This document shows, in pieces, positions 11,401-23,400 of a DNA stretch of 64,000 bases (the stretch's first letter is position 1; every line of letters starts with the position of its first letter). The notes beneath the pieces are model-generated. The model ran no database searches. It saw only the letters and a program-made list of their open reading frames with translations, and was not told the DNA's origin. The position numbers and the translations under genes are program-made. Source of the stretch: Echinometra lucunter (lineage: Eukaryota > Echinodermata > Echinoidea > Camarodonta > Echinometridae); NCBI GenBank assembly GCA_029962745.1, contig CM057162.1, positions 19,954,178 through 20,018,177 on the forward strand, in the 5' to 3' direction.

Positions 11401-14400
11401 AGAACCATTTGACAGATTGGCTTCAAACTTGGCTCATGTATGCACATGGAAGGGACAATGATCTGAGTAGATTTTAGGGTCACAAGGTCAAAGGTCAAAG
11501 GTCATAGAGGTCATTATGTACATAGAAATGGTTCATTTTCACCATAACTCAACAACCATTTGACCGATCAACCTCAAACTTGGCACAGGTATGCATATGG
11601 GAGGGACAATGAGCTGATTAGATTTTTGGGTCTCAAGGTCAAAGGTCAAGGTCAAAGATGTCATTGTATAAATGAAAATAAATCAACATGAAGTGCCATT
11701 TATTTCTGATTTGGTAATGGCGGAGGCATAAAGTTCGACCACGCGTGGTCGAAGATTCATCTAGTTTCTGTAACATGCTCTCTCTCTCTCTCTCTCTTTC
11801 TTGAAATCATTCTCTATGACTAAGCTTTGTAATTCATGTACCATTCTTTAATGGTATAAGTACACCTCCATCTAATTTTCTCCCATTTCCATAACTTCTG
11901 CTCCCTCTTTCTCTCTCCCTCTCTCTCTCTCTCCCCCTCTCTCTTTCTCACTGGTTACTCTTTCTTGAGTTTCTTCTGTTTGTCTAACTATCTGTATGAC
12001 TCCTTCTCTCATCAGATATGTTCTTTGGTGAGGCTCAGGTGCCGGTTGATTCTCTGGAGCACATGAGGGGTAGCAGACATATCTTACCACTGAGTGGCGT
12101 TACAGGGGATGGAGAGAGCGTGAAAGGATCACTAACTGTATGGGTAAGTGGATCAACTTGATGCTGGTCTCCTTCTAGTGATGCATAGAAGTCTATGGTC
12201 TTTATGATATACACCGCATGCAGATGTAGATCTTAGCACTTTGTACATTGAGTAAGGTTTAAGAAGGAATGGAAAGAATGTCAAAGGTTTTATCACTGTA
12301 TGAGTAAGTGTATGAACTGAAATGCAATGTGGTTGGTGACTTCTTTCTAGTCATTAAAGTCCTATTCATTCTGAAAGTTATAAAAATGGGGTGTCTATTT
12401 CATTTCAGTTTTATATGTTTTGAGATATGTATCTCCTTTGTATAGTCTAGTTCTTTTATATTTTTATTTGGTCTTTCTGCTCATGTGTTGTAAAATATGT
12501 TTTGTGAAAATAAAATTCCCATGCAGAATATACATTTTCATTTTTTAAATGGACAATTGAAATATCCAAAATTGTTGCCAAAGTAACCATCTCCATATAT
12601 TTGACTGTGTTTGTAGTTCCTGTTCATGGAATCTGCTGAACAGAACACTGAGGTCAAACCAAGACAGCCTGTATCTCCAACTAAGAGAGTAGAGACATCG
12701 AGGAGTATTGCTCCTGATGGAACCGTTATTACCATGGTAACCACGACAACAGCCAAGCCCAAGCCTGGAGAGAGAAGATCAGGATCTAATGGTAATAGGG
12801 AGAGTTCTTTGAAACATTCTCCACCGACATTAATCTACATTTACCACACTCAACCCAGGTGTAGCAAGTGTGTACCTGGAGGGATTTATTCCTTGAATTC
12901 ACTGAGCAATACAGTTGGTGGAGCTAAAGTTGGGGTAGTAATATCCTTTGGAAGCACATTTAATCATTACATCTAATGTGATATGGGCTTTACAAGAACA
13001 GAATATTATAATATCAATATTACCTTTTTAAACAGAAATCAAACCATCGTTCAGTTTGTGTCATCTTAAGCACTTGGACTAAATTACTTTATTTTCGGTA
13101 GAATTCATACAAATGAATTCCAGTATTACTAGGTTTAAATGTAACATTTATGACATAATTCATTGTTACAAGAAATTTGTAGAAAATCACAGATACGACC
13201 AATAAATTATCACTTCAAAGCAGGAAACATGCAGATGAGAACCGTACTGTTCCATCAACCACATATACCAGATAATAAAAACTAAGAAAATAAAAGTACC
13301 TCTCAGGATCAGGGATATTATATGAGCGGTTAACCCGAAAAAATAGCTATGACATCACAGGATTGACAAATCCTTTGTGTGCAGACGACATCCCATAGAC
13401 AATGAACATAAAGTGTAATGAAATTATTTTTCAGAATAGAGAGAGTTTAGTGTATTTAAACGTGACCGTATTTTACACCATTCTAAAAGGGATATAAAAC
13501 TGATTCTGATGATTAAAATATTTTGTTTATAAATATACAGGATAAGGATTAATGAACAAATCAAAGAAACCAAATTTTCAAATTGAAAAGCCCGCTGAAT
13601 GAAAGTATGGATGGTATTCATTCAATCTTGAAACACCGAACATACCGCATTAGGTGCAGCTGAAAATACAATTGTGTCTTATTTTGTTTACAAGCGACTC
13701 CTTTATTTTTCTAATGTTGCATTTTTATCAAAATGATACCATGCACGAAGTATAGACTGAGGCAACAGATTAAACATTTAGACTAACACTAGTGAATAAA
13801 GAGAAGGAAGTGAAGAAGAGATGACAAAACAGACACTGAAAATGTGTGAGTGTTATGAGACATCATCTGCTTGTGCAATTATGTTCCATGACGTCACACA
13901 TCTCAGCAGCATTTGGAGAGCTTTTCAACTGATAATAATTGTTACTTTTTGATATTTCCAAGAAGAAAAATGGATACATGTAGGTCTGTTGGTCTAACCG
14001 TCTCCTACATGTATGCAGTGATATAAATTAGATCAATGAATAAAATTAGTGACTTTCTTGTTACAATGACTTTAAATATCATCTTCCAAAACTGTGCTTT
14101 CCTCATTGAGAATCACTAGAAATTCATCACCTTTTAGAAGCACCAGAAACATGGGGGGGGGGGGGGGCCTACCCCTCCAAGGCCTAGGCTAGTAATCAGG
14201 ATGGGGCAAACTAGTCTTGTATTTGAACCAGTCCTCTTCCTCATTTGATCCCTTTCTTGCAGAAGCACCAATGAGGGTTGTAACAACAGCAGCATCCTTA
14301 CCAACTCCTCAGAGACCCGGTGTGTACCCTGATGGAGAGGGTGGGATGGACCGGTCTCATCACTCGACCGGTACTCAATCCTCCCTAGAGGTTCCAAGAC

Positions 14401-17400
14401 AGAGGACTTCATCAGGTAAGAAATCAGTCATATTCTAGTCACTGTCAAGACACGTTATGCCTAGTGGGTATCTGGTAGGAAGGAACTCCTGGAATATTTT
14501 CAGTGCCTTGCCCTCAGGCAGCTGGCTAAAGCCAGGTCACTAGAAGTACAGGCAGTTCTCTGTAGTTGCCTTAATCCTAAAAAGGCCAAGTTATTTTGAT
14601 GTGCTCTTTCTCTTTCTCTCTCAAGCAATGGGGGGAGGGGGTATGGATTTCATCACCCCTCCCCCATCCCTAGATCTCAGTCATGTACAAACCAAAATCT
14701 GAAACCTGAAACTTGGCATATAGACCACAGAGTATCATATGATGAGGAAGCCCATGGAGTTCAATGTTTAAATCTCAAATGGTCTTGGAATTATTACAAA
14801 TTAATGTACATATAACTCTGCAGATTCCAACTACACTCATTCTTTTTTAAATTTTTTTTTTTTAATGAATTTTTTCAATGTTTTCAACATTTAGTGTACT
14901 TCTACTCTGCTTTCATGAATGCTTTAGTGGGTATTCAATTCAAATTCATTTGCCACGCCTCATCTCATGAATATTCATATAACCATTACCATAAACGTCT
15001 TTATTTGCATCATGGATTTGGTTAACAGCAACTCAAACTCCTGGTCCAAGCATTATAATCCGAGGTTTGTTTGGATGTGGAGCACGAGCTATCTATTGTC
15101 TTAGTAAATCATTGTGAACTAAAAGCCCATTCATGACAGAGGGTTCATATTGTATGGTTTGGCATAGTTACTTTGGATGAAGAGTCCTAAAAACATACTA
15201 AATACATGAGCTGAAAGAAGAATACAATCTATACCCATTTTTTGTTGTATTGGTATTTGTCATTTGATGCTAAAATGTTTTAAAGGAAAATAATCACTAA
15301 ATTCTATAAATAAGCAATGCAATGGGAAGTTCAAAATCACTGTTTTTCCATTTAAAATGGACAACTTCTGTCAGTTTATATTTAATTCTGAGAGATGACT
15401 TTTTATTAGAAAAATGTAGCAAAGTAAAAAAGAAATACTGGCATTGCCAATTTGAAGCAGAAAAACTGATCCAATAAGGCTTCAAACAGTTCCTGCCATG
15501 AATGGGTTAAGTGTTATTGCTAGAATAGCACTTCTACCTCTTCCTAGACTTTCCTTCCTTCAGCTTTTAGAAATAAGCTCAATTGTTTTCTTCTGTCTTT
15601 CTGAGGCACAACACTACATCTGTGGACTGAAGAATTATGGTGCAACGTATAGAGTGACACTGCCTTCTATCTGTAGATCTGTCTTTTTTGTGCAGCTGTT
15701 CACACTTTATTGTTACATGTATGAGTGTATCAAGCTCTTATGTTTGTTTGTTTTTTCTATCAGTCTTCCATACCAAAAGACTGGACAATTTTTGGTGTTA
15801 ATTTTTATCAATCCAGATACCTTTCCTGATGTGTTTTTCTTTCATCTTTCAGTGCTAAAAATAATGTTGGAAATATCAATGCTTCCTGTAAAGCACCATG
15901 CACAGCCTTACATTCAGTGCTTAATACTCTAACTTTTTTTTTTTTTAGTTGAGGTTAAACTTCTGTGATTGTTTGAGCCCTGGCAGTGTTAGTGAAGACA
16001 TAAAAGCCGATTATTTTTTTTTACTGTTAGAAGTGCAGTTGCTATTCATAAATGTATTGTCAAGGCTTTACGTGTATGCAGTGGTAAAAAGCTTTAAAAA
16101 AAATATGTTTCTTTCTTAAAAGTGTACTGCATGTCACATTTCTAGAGTTTGTAACCCACATGTATGTACATGTAAGTACATGCATTGCAACTTTGTTGTG
16201 CCACTCACAGCCGATGTAGTACACCAAGAGCTGCCACTGTTTTTTGAAGCAGTTTTCCACTGGGTATCTCAACAAGCCAGAAGTCACATGTAAAGTTGTT
16301 TAATTTGCTGATTTGATGTTTTGATGGGATTGGTGTTCAGACTTCAGAACTGATGGGCTGAGCCTTCTCATTTTGTCATGGACGGACAATTCACAAATTT
16401 TGAAAATTTGGAGGCCTTTAGAAAATAAGTTATAAAAATGTATTGAAATGTTTTATGTTTCAGAGTGAAGGGCATCACTCAACGAGTTGAAATGCAATAA
16501 AATTTGATTATCCTGTTTGTCTAGTTAAACTGGAATCCATAAAAGGATCAATGTCACGGATGGACAAAGATGTCGTTTTTAACTGATCAGGCTTGGCTGC
16601 CTTGCAAGTTACGTGTTTTGGCTCATTTAAGAACGACTCCTCTTCAGAAGATTTGGAAAATGTCTTTCCAAATTTCATAATCAGTTTAGACCTTGTATTC
16701 ACCATGTGAAACTGACAATGTTTTGTCAGCAAGTCCATGATAAGGCCCCCCCCCCCCCCCAATTGTTATGTTGCCCTCACATGCACAAAATTTGAAAATT
16801 GGGTCGGTCTGTCGATCTAAAATTTTTTTTTTTTTTTTACGGTATACGTATTCGCCATTTTATGCGTACTACCCCACTGGACTGTAACTGTTATGCACGC
16901 GAGCGAGCGCGAGCCGACACTTATGTGTAATACGTGCAGTTGTGTGACATGAGAGAGTGGAGTTTTCCAATATTTTTTATGAGTTTAAATGTGGAAAACG
17001 CGGGCAGAACGCAGTCAAAACATATATAAAAGTGCTTTTTAAGCCATTGAATACAAGTTTTAGCAAATTTCCCCAAATCTGACATTTTCTCACAAAAATG
17101 GTGCGTTTGCATATTTTGGGTCTGCTAAAAAAAAAAAAAAACGACCCTGTTTTTTCGCATTGTATGGTCGGTTGCATGAGGGCAACATAACAATTTTTTT
17201 TTTTTGGGGGGGGGCCTAATGCATGTATCAGACTTAGATGCCTGGCACATACAGAATAGCATAATGTCATATGTGATGTCAAGTCTCCACTTTCTTCTCC
17301 ATTGCAATAATGCACTTATCCAGGCTTCTATGTTTATACCATGCTAAAAGAGTTTTCTCTTGTTACCTTTCTCTATGCTCTTTCTTCATCCACACAAAAG

Positions 17401-20400
17401 GTTTTCTCATTGTTGCATTTCATGTAGTTCTGATCATTAGTTTCATTTAAAAAAAGAAGAAATTAATGAGCCGTATTTACTTGATAAAAAAATAATTACT
17501 CAAAATTTATTTTCTTTCTCTCTAGATACAAGTAATCATTTTTTATCTTTACTGTATTTTCTAGTGCATGTATATTTGAAAATGATGCAAGCATCAGTTA
17601 ATCAGGTTTTTTTCTTGGGCTGAGCTGGGGTTTATGGAAAATGTGTGTTATACCAAAATCAGATCGTGGTCAAAAGGAATAATTAACCAGTTGATTAATG
17701 AATGAAAACAGTTTTTCCCTCCCCCTTTTCTTAATTAAAGGGGGTACCCAATGCTGAAACAATGTTAGCTCATTTGAAAGAGCATGATTTTGTTAGCAGA
17801 AAATAATCTGCCTAAAGTTTTTTTAAAAGTCGTGTTGCCAAGGAAACCCCCAAATGTGGTAAGATTTCAGGATATTTTTGACCCCTCAGCTGTGACCCAG
17901 TTTCAACTGGGTACCCACTTTTACGTCAAAATGACGTCAAAGTGGGTACCTTGTCGCGCACTTATAGTAAAATGCGCGCAAGGTATAATACATATTGTAC
18001 AGTCTAGCGCGCAGCACAACTGCAATGCGCGAAGCTGGGTACCCACTTTTACGTCATACCTCATCCTAAAATTTTTTGGCTCAGCTCTTGACTTTTTATG
18101 AGAAAATTAGCCAAAATGCATTGATTTCGATTGAAAATCATCATATTTTTAATGTAACGTTTCTTAGAATTCTATTCTTGAACATATATCAAAATATTTT
18201 TTAGCATTGTGTAATCACTTTAAGGCAAATAGAAAATAGCAATTCATAAGCCATCATTGTAGTTAGAAAGGAAGCTTGGGTTAATCAACAAATTCTTATT
18301 TTCCCCTCAAGAAACAAGACCAGAATCAAGCACACCCCCAACAGACATGGGTTCTCGCTCCGTTGCTGACACAGCTATCAGACATCTCTCAGAATCAGCG
18401 GGAGATAACAAGCAAAAAACACCCACTAAGAAGAGTACTCTCATCATTCATGGTGTATCACAGGTAAGGTATTCTCCTTCTCCTAATTCTTTCATTTACC
18501 CCATCCTTTAATATGTCATGCCAAGGATTTTCTTCTCCCATATGGTATATCTCATTGTAGAGATTACTTCTTCTTCTTCTTCATAGTAAGCACACGTTCT
18601 TCACTAGAACTGAAGATTATTGTAGGCTGTGATGTAGGTTAACCAAAGGCTGTGAGATTATTGAAGTGAGAAATGAATCTATACAGGTTACGAGAGGGTT
18701 GCCATGTAGCTGATCAAGCCCAGTTGGAAAGGTTTATAGCCACTTGGTCTAATACCAGTTGATCTCATTTCCCAGATTGTCTAACACTGCTATGGCTAAA
18801 CCCATTTGGTCTACTATCAATTTGGTCTTATTGCTGTTTGGTCCAATCATCACTTGGTCTTATACCCACTTGGGATAATTGTCATTTTGTTCGTCTAATC
18901 AGATAGACTAAGTGGTGTTAGACCAAGTGGACTTTAGACGAAATGGCCATAGCCTAACTGGAAATTAGACAAAATGGTAAATGGGCTTAGTGGTAACTAG
19001 GTCAAATGGTTATTAGACGAACTGGTTGACGAAATGGGATTAGACCATTCGGAATGAGACCAAATGGGCATTAGACAAAGTGGGATTAGACCAAGTGGCA
19101 AATCACCATTGGAAATGGCTAATTTTGCAAAAGTTGTAACATTTTGTAAAGCAATCCTTGTACCATTTTTTTTTGGTACTGTACTTTACATTTTTGTGCT
19201 GATTGGCACCCGTGCCATAAGAGCTACTTGTGCTATTTGGCATTCTTGGCAAATGAACATTTAATTGGGTTATTTTTAATGCTGGACTACTTCACTTGCA
19301 GGCCAATTTCTGGACAGTTAGTCCTCAGGAATCAAAATATTTCTACACACTAACCACCATAGATGATCACCACAATATTGTACAAGAATCAGTTTTTTAG
19401 ACAAACCCACAATATTTCTGTTTGTATTAACACATGTGAAATTTACATGTTCAACAAAAATTTACCTATATTAGCATTCCTTACTAATTTCACATTAACT
19501 CATTTAATCATAATGTACTAAGTGGCTTTTTTTTTTGTTTTGAATATATTTTCCCTGTATTTCTTGTTTTTATTTAATTTTCATGCTTTTATGAAACTAT
19601 TAATTTGGTCATCTTTTATGTTCAGGATTTTTATTTTTTACTTTTTTAGAAATTAGAAATTAGTCTCTCATGATCAACTAATATAAACTATGATTCATAC
19701 ATGATTTCAATCATTTTGAAATAAAATGAAGGAAATTGATAGTCATGTATAAGATATTATCTATCTTGTGAAAAGGGAATTTCTATCTCTTTTTTGTTGT
19801 GAATTTTTTTTTCTCTGAACTCAGGAGAAAACGCAACCAGCAATTGTTATCTCCGAGGTAAATGTTTCAACATGTCTCACCTCAAAGAAAAAAAAAGAAA
19901 AAAAAGAAGAAAAACAAACCAAAAACAAATGCCTTGCTTATATTATCCTTTCCTTATCATTTTTCATGTTCATTCTGCATTATTTCAAAATATCTGTATA
20001 TGCTAACTCCAAGTCCATGGCATATGTACTTACATGTACTCATATACCGTACATAACATCACTTGATATACATACATGTAATGCATAATATATTCAACAT
20101 TTTCATGTATTTTTAGAATTGAGCAGAAATAGGAGTGAGTAGAAAATTGCATCTGCTGTTAAAGAGTCTGAAGGTTGTAGACTAAGAATGATATTATAAG
20201 TTTCACCCAGTAACTACTTATTTCTCTAATTCTCATAGACTTAATACAGGAGTCACCAGGTTCCAGTAGTTATGGCTTAAGTTGACATCGTCAGGGCCCC
20301 GTTTCATAAATATCAATAACACGTTGCAGTAACTGTTATAAGCTACTGAAATCCTGGCATCTGAATGGCTGAGAGCAAATTGGTCATAGAAATGTAGCAG

Positions 20401-23400
20401 TTGTTACTGATAAAAAGTTTTATGAAACAGGGCCCAGGTCTCTCAGCAACAATGTGTTCCTTTAATTCATTCATGCCCCTTGGTCCATACTGTGTGGTTT
20501 GGTCAAGGAGATTTTGATGTAGATAACTGAATATTATATCAAATACATGAGCAAAAAGAGCGAAGGAAATTCTGTATATATACTTCATCTATTTTGGTTG
20601 CTTTGATATTTGCCATTTGATGCTGAAAATTCTTTAAAGGAAAATAAGCACTAAAATACTCAAATTGGCAATGCAATGGAAAGTTCAGAATCACTGTTTT
20701 CCCATGCAAATTAGCAACTTTTAACATGCCAACATACTTTCTATCCATTTATATCAATTTCAGATACTGTACATTACATTTTATTTTTATAAGAAAAATG
20801 CAACAATAAAAGAAAAATGCTTGTGTTGCCAATTTGAGGAAAAAAAAAAGAGATCACTTTAAGCTTCCAGTAATTCCTGTCATGGATGGGTTAAAAGTGT
20901 CACAAAAATGGATGTTGTTGTTAAGAGCCAAAGTTTCAAAATCACAAAATTTTGTCATTCTTCATCTTTTAAGAAAAAATACATGCAACGGTAGACATTC
21001 CTTTACATAAAATTTCTTAGGAGTATTTGCATTCCCAAAGGAACCCAAATTTTCCTTTCATTTTTCAGACTTTCATAGCTTTTTGAAATAAATGTAGGTC
21101 TTATTTCTTCCAAAATTTTGCATATGTGTTTATCTCTTTTCCTTGCTTACAAAAGGGGGGGGGGGGAATATGTAAAATCGTTGATTTCATTGAAATCTCT
21201 TGTGCCTTTGAGCTATATTTCTATATAATCTTTTCTAGGTTTATCTCACATGCCATTTCTATCATGGTCATATCAAAGTATATATACCTCTGCATGCTTA
21301 TTTTCACACACAAAAATAGCTATAACATGTTCATTTCATCATAAAATTTGGCTTGAGAAAACAAAAATGAATTAAGCAACCAGACAAATTTGCAGAGTAA
21401 CAGGGTAATCAAGTGTACATGTACATGTTGCACATGAGCCTTTCATCTTGTAAATATTGGAAATGTTTAAGCCAAAAACTGAATAAAATTCCAACTTTGT
21501 AGATATCTTTTCTTGGTTGCTTAGAAGTTGTCCCTGCATTTCTTCACTCCTATTTGCTCTTTTGCTCTTATTTATTTGTTTCTTCTCTTTTTATGATAGA
21601 TATCTGTAAAAAAAATTTCTTAGAAAAAAATATCTTTATGCAGCAGTTGTTATGCATCTTGTTGAAAAACATGGAATTGAAAGAAAATGCCTGTTAACTT
21701 GAAATCATATGATGTAGGTTTAATAGTGTTAAGGGACCACCCAGTTCCACTATACAGTACACTATACTATACACTATTTTTAATGATTTCTCTCATTTTG
21801 TCCATTTACCTAGACACCAAATGTGGACCTGTCAACTCTAAGTGATGAGCCAGCAGAAAGTAGTTTCAAAAGAGGTAAAAAAAAAGATTGTTTTCATTGT
21901 ACTGTATAACTCATGAATTTTTAAATTCTTTTTTTGTATTTGTATGCTCTTGGATCTTTGTAAATTCCATAAATAGACACATATTTTAATATGAAGAAAA
22001 TCAAAATAAAAAAAATATGAGTTCTGCTTCAGAATGTTTGTTTGTCTGTTTGTTTTCTTTCCTTCCATTTTTTTTTCTTCTTCCTCTTCTCTCTCTTACT
22101 TTTTCTATCCACACTTTTTCTTTTTCTTTTTCTTTCTTTTCTGTCTTCCTGGCTTCCTCTTTTCCCTTTTTTTGTTTTTGTCTTTTTCCCTCTTTCACTC
22201 TTTTTCCCTTCTTTTTCTTCCCCCCCCTTGCTTTTTTTTTTTCTTTCTTTTCTTTTTTGCGCGATCCTTTTTTTACGTCATTTTATCTCTCTCTCTCTCT
22301 TGTCCTTTTCTTGGTTGCTTGGTGTCCTTGGAGTTTTTGTGCGCCTTGCGCTTCTTTGTTTCCTTTCCTTTTTATTACGTCATCTTTACCTCCCCTTCTC
22401 TCTCCTTCTCTCTTTCTCTTCCTTTCTCTCTCTCCTCTCTCTCTCTTTTCCTCCTTGGTTGGCTTGGTATCCATGGAGCTTTTTGTGCTTTTGCGCTCTA
22501 CACTTTATATGTTTGATACTTAATAAAATTTTCATCATTACCTGATGAAGGCCTTTGGCCGAAAATTTGTAAATTTCACGTCTGACGGAATTTGTTTATT
22601 TATTTGCATCTTTCATTCACATATTTTAATATATGCTCATCTACTGCATTACCATCAGAACCGACCTAACAGGCACTTCCAACTTCCAGTTATCATCATC
22701 ATCATCATCATTATTATCATCACTGTATGAGAATCATTATAATTATTTGCATATTCACATCCATCATCCTTTTTTATCTTCCTCATTGTCATCATCATTG
22801 TCTACATCATCATGGTCATCATCCTTTTCGTCATCATCCTTTTTGTCATCATCATGGTCATCATCCTTTTTGTCATCATCATGGTCATAATCTTTGTTGT
22901 CATCATCATCATGGTCATCATCATGGTTATCATCCCTTTGTCATTATGGTGATCATCCTTTTTGTCATCATCATGGTCATCATCTTTTTCGTCATCATGG
23001 TCATCATCCTTTTCGTCATCATGGTCATCATCCTTTTTGTCATCATCATGGTCATCATCCTTTTCGTCATCATGGTCATCATCCTTTTTGTCATCATCAT
23101 GGTCATCATCCTTTTCATCATCATCATGGTCATCATCCTTTTCATCATCATCATGGTCATCATCCTTTTTGTCATCATCATGGTCATCATCCTTTTCATC
23201 ATCATCATGGTTATCATCTTTTTTGTCATCATCACGGTCATTCTCCTTGAAATTGTATTCATCATCTTATCTTTTGTATTTATTGTATGCTTTTATTAGA
23301 TGCGTCACCAAACCGCAGTAAGCGTGGTTTCAAGCTCTTCCGACGGCGGAGCAAGAAGGAGAAAGCTATGAGGAGCGTTAGCTTGGATGAATCTGACCTT

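Larger units (their letters stand above)
14416..18311. other. 3.9-kb intron packed with small transposons
   Basis: Contains a candidate microexon (15029-15064), three non-autonomous elements (15122-15512, 16744-17216, 17735-18223), and a short G-rich/C-rich inverted stretch near 14628-14670. The remainder is AT-rich without recognisable content. Confidence 0.6.

Noticed and set aside
10549..11498. Repeated reverse-strand frames (MTFDLVTPKST...)
   Set aside because: They follow the 301-bp dimer of the transposon array; same peptide by repetition, not a gene.
22017..22545. Phe/Leu/Ser-rich overlapping frames resembling membrane proteins
   Set aside because: All three frames of a polypyrimidine tract are open; composition artefact.
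22690..23260. CRISPR-like array
   Set aside because: Short degenerate trinucleotide repeats in a eukaryotic intron, without constant repeats and unique spacers.
22727..23321. His-Pro-Phe and Met-Lys frames
   Set aside because: TCATCATGG minisatellite read in different frames.
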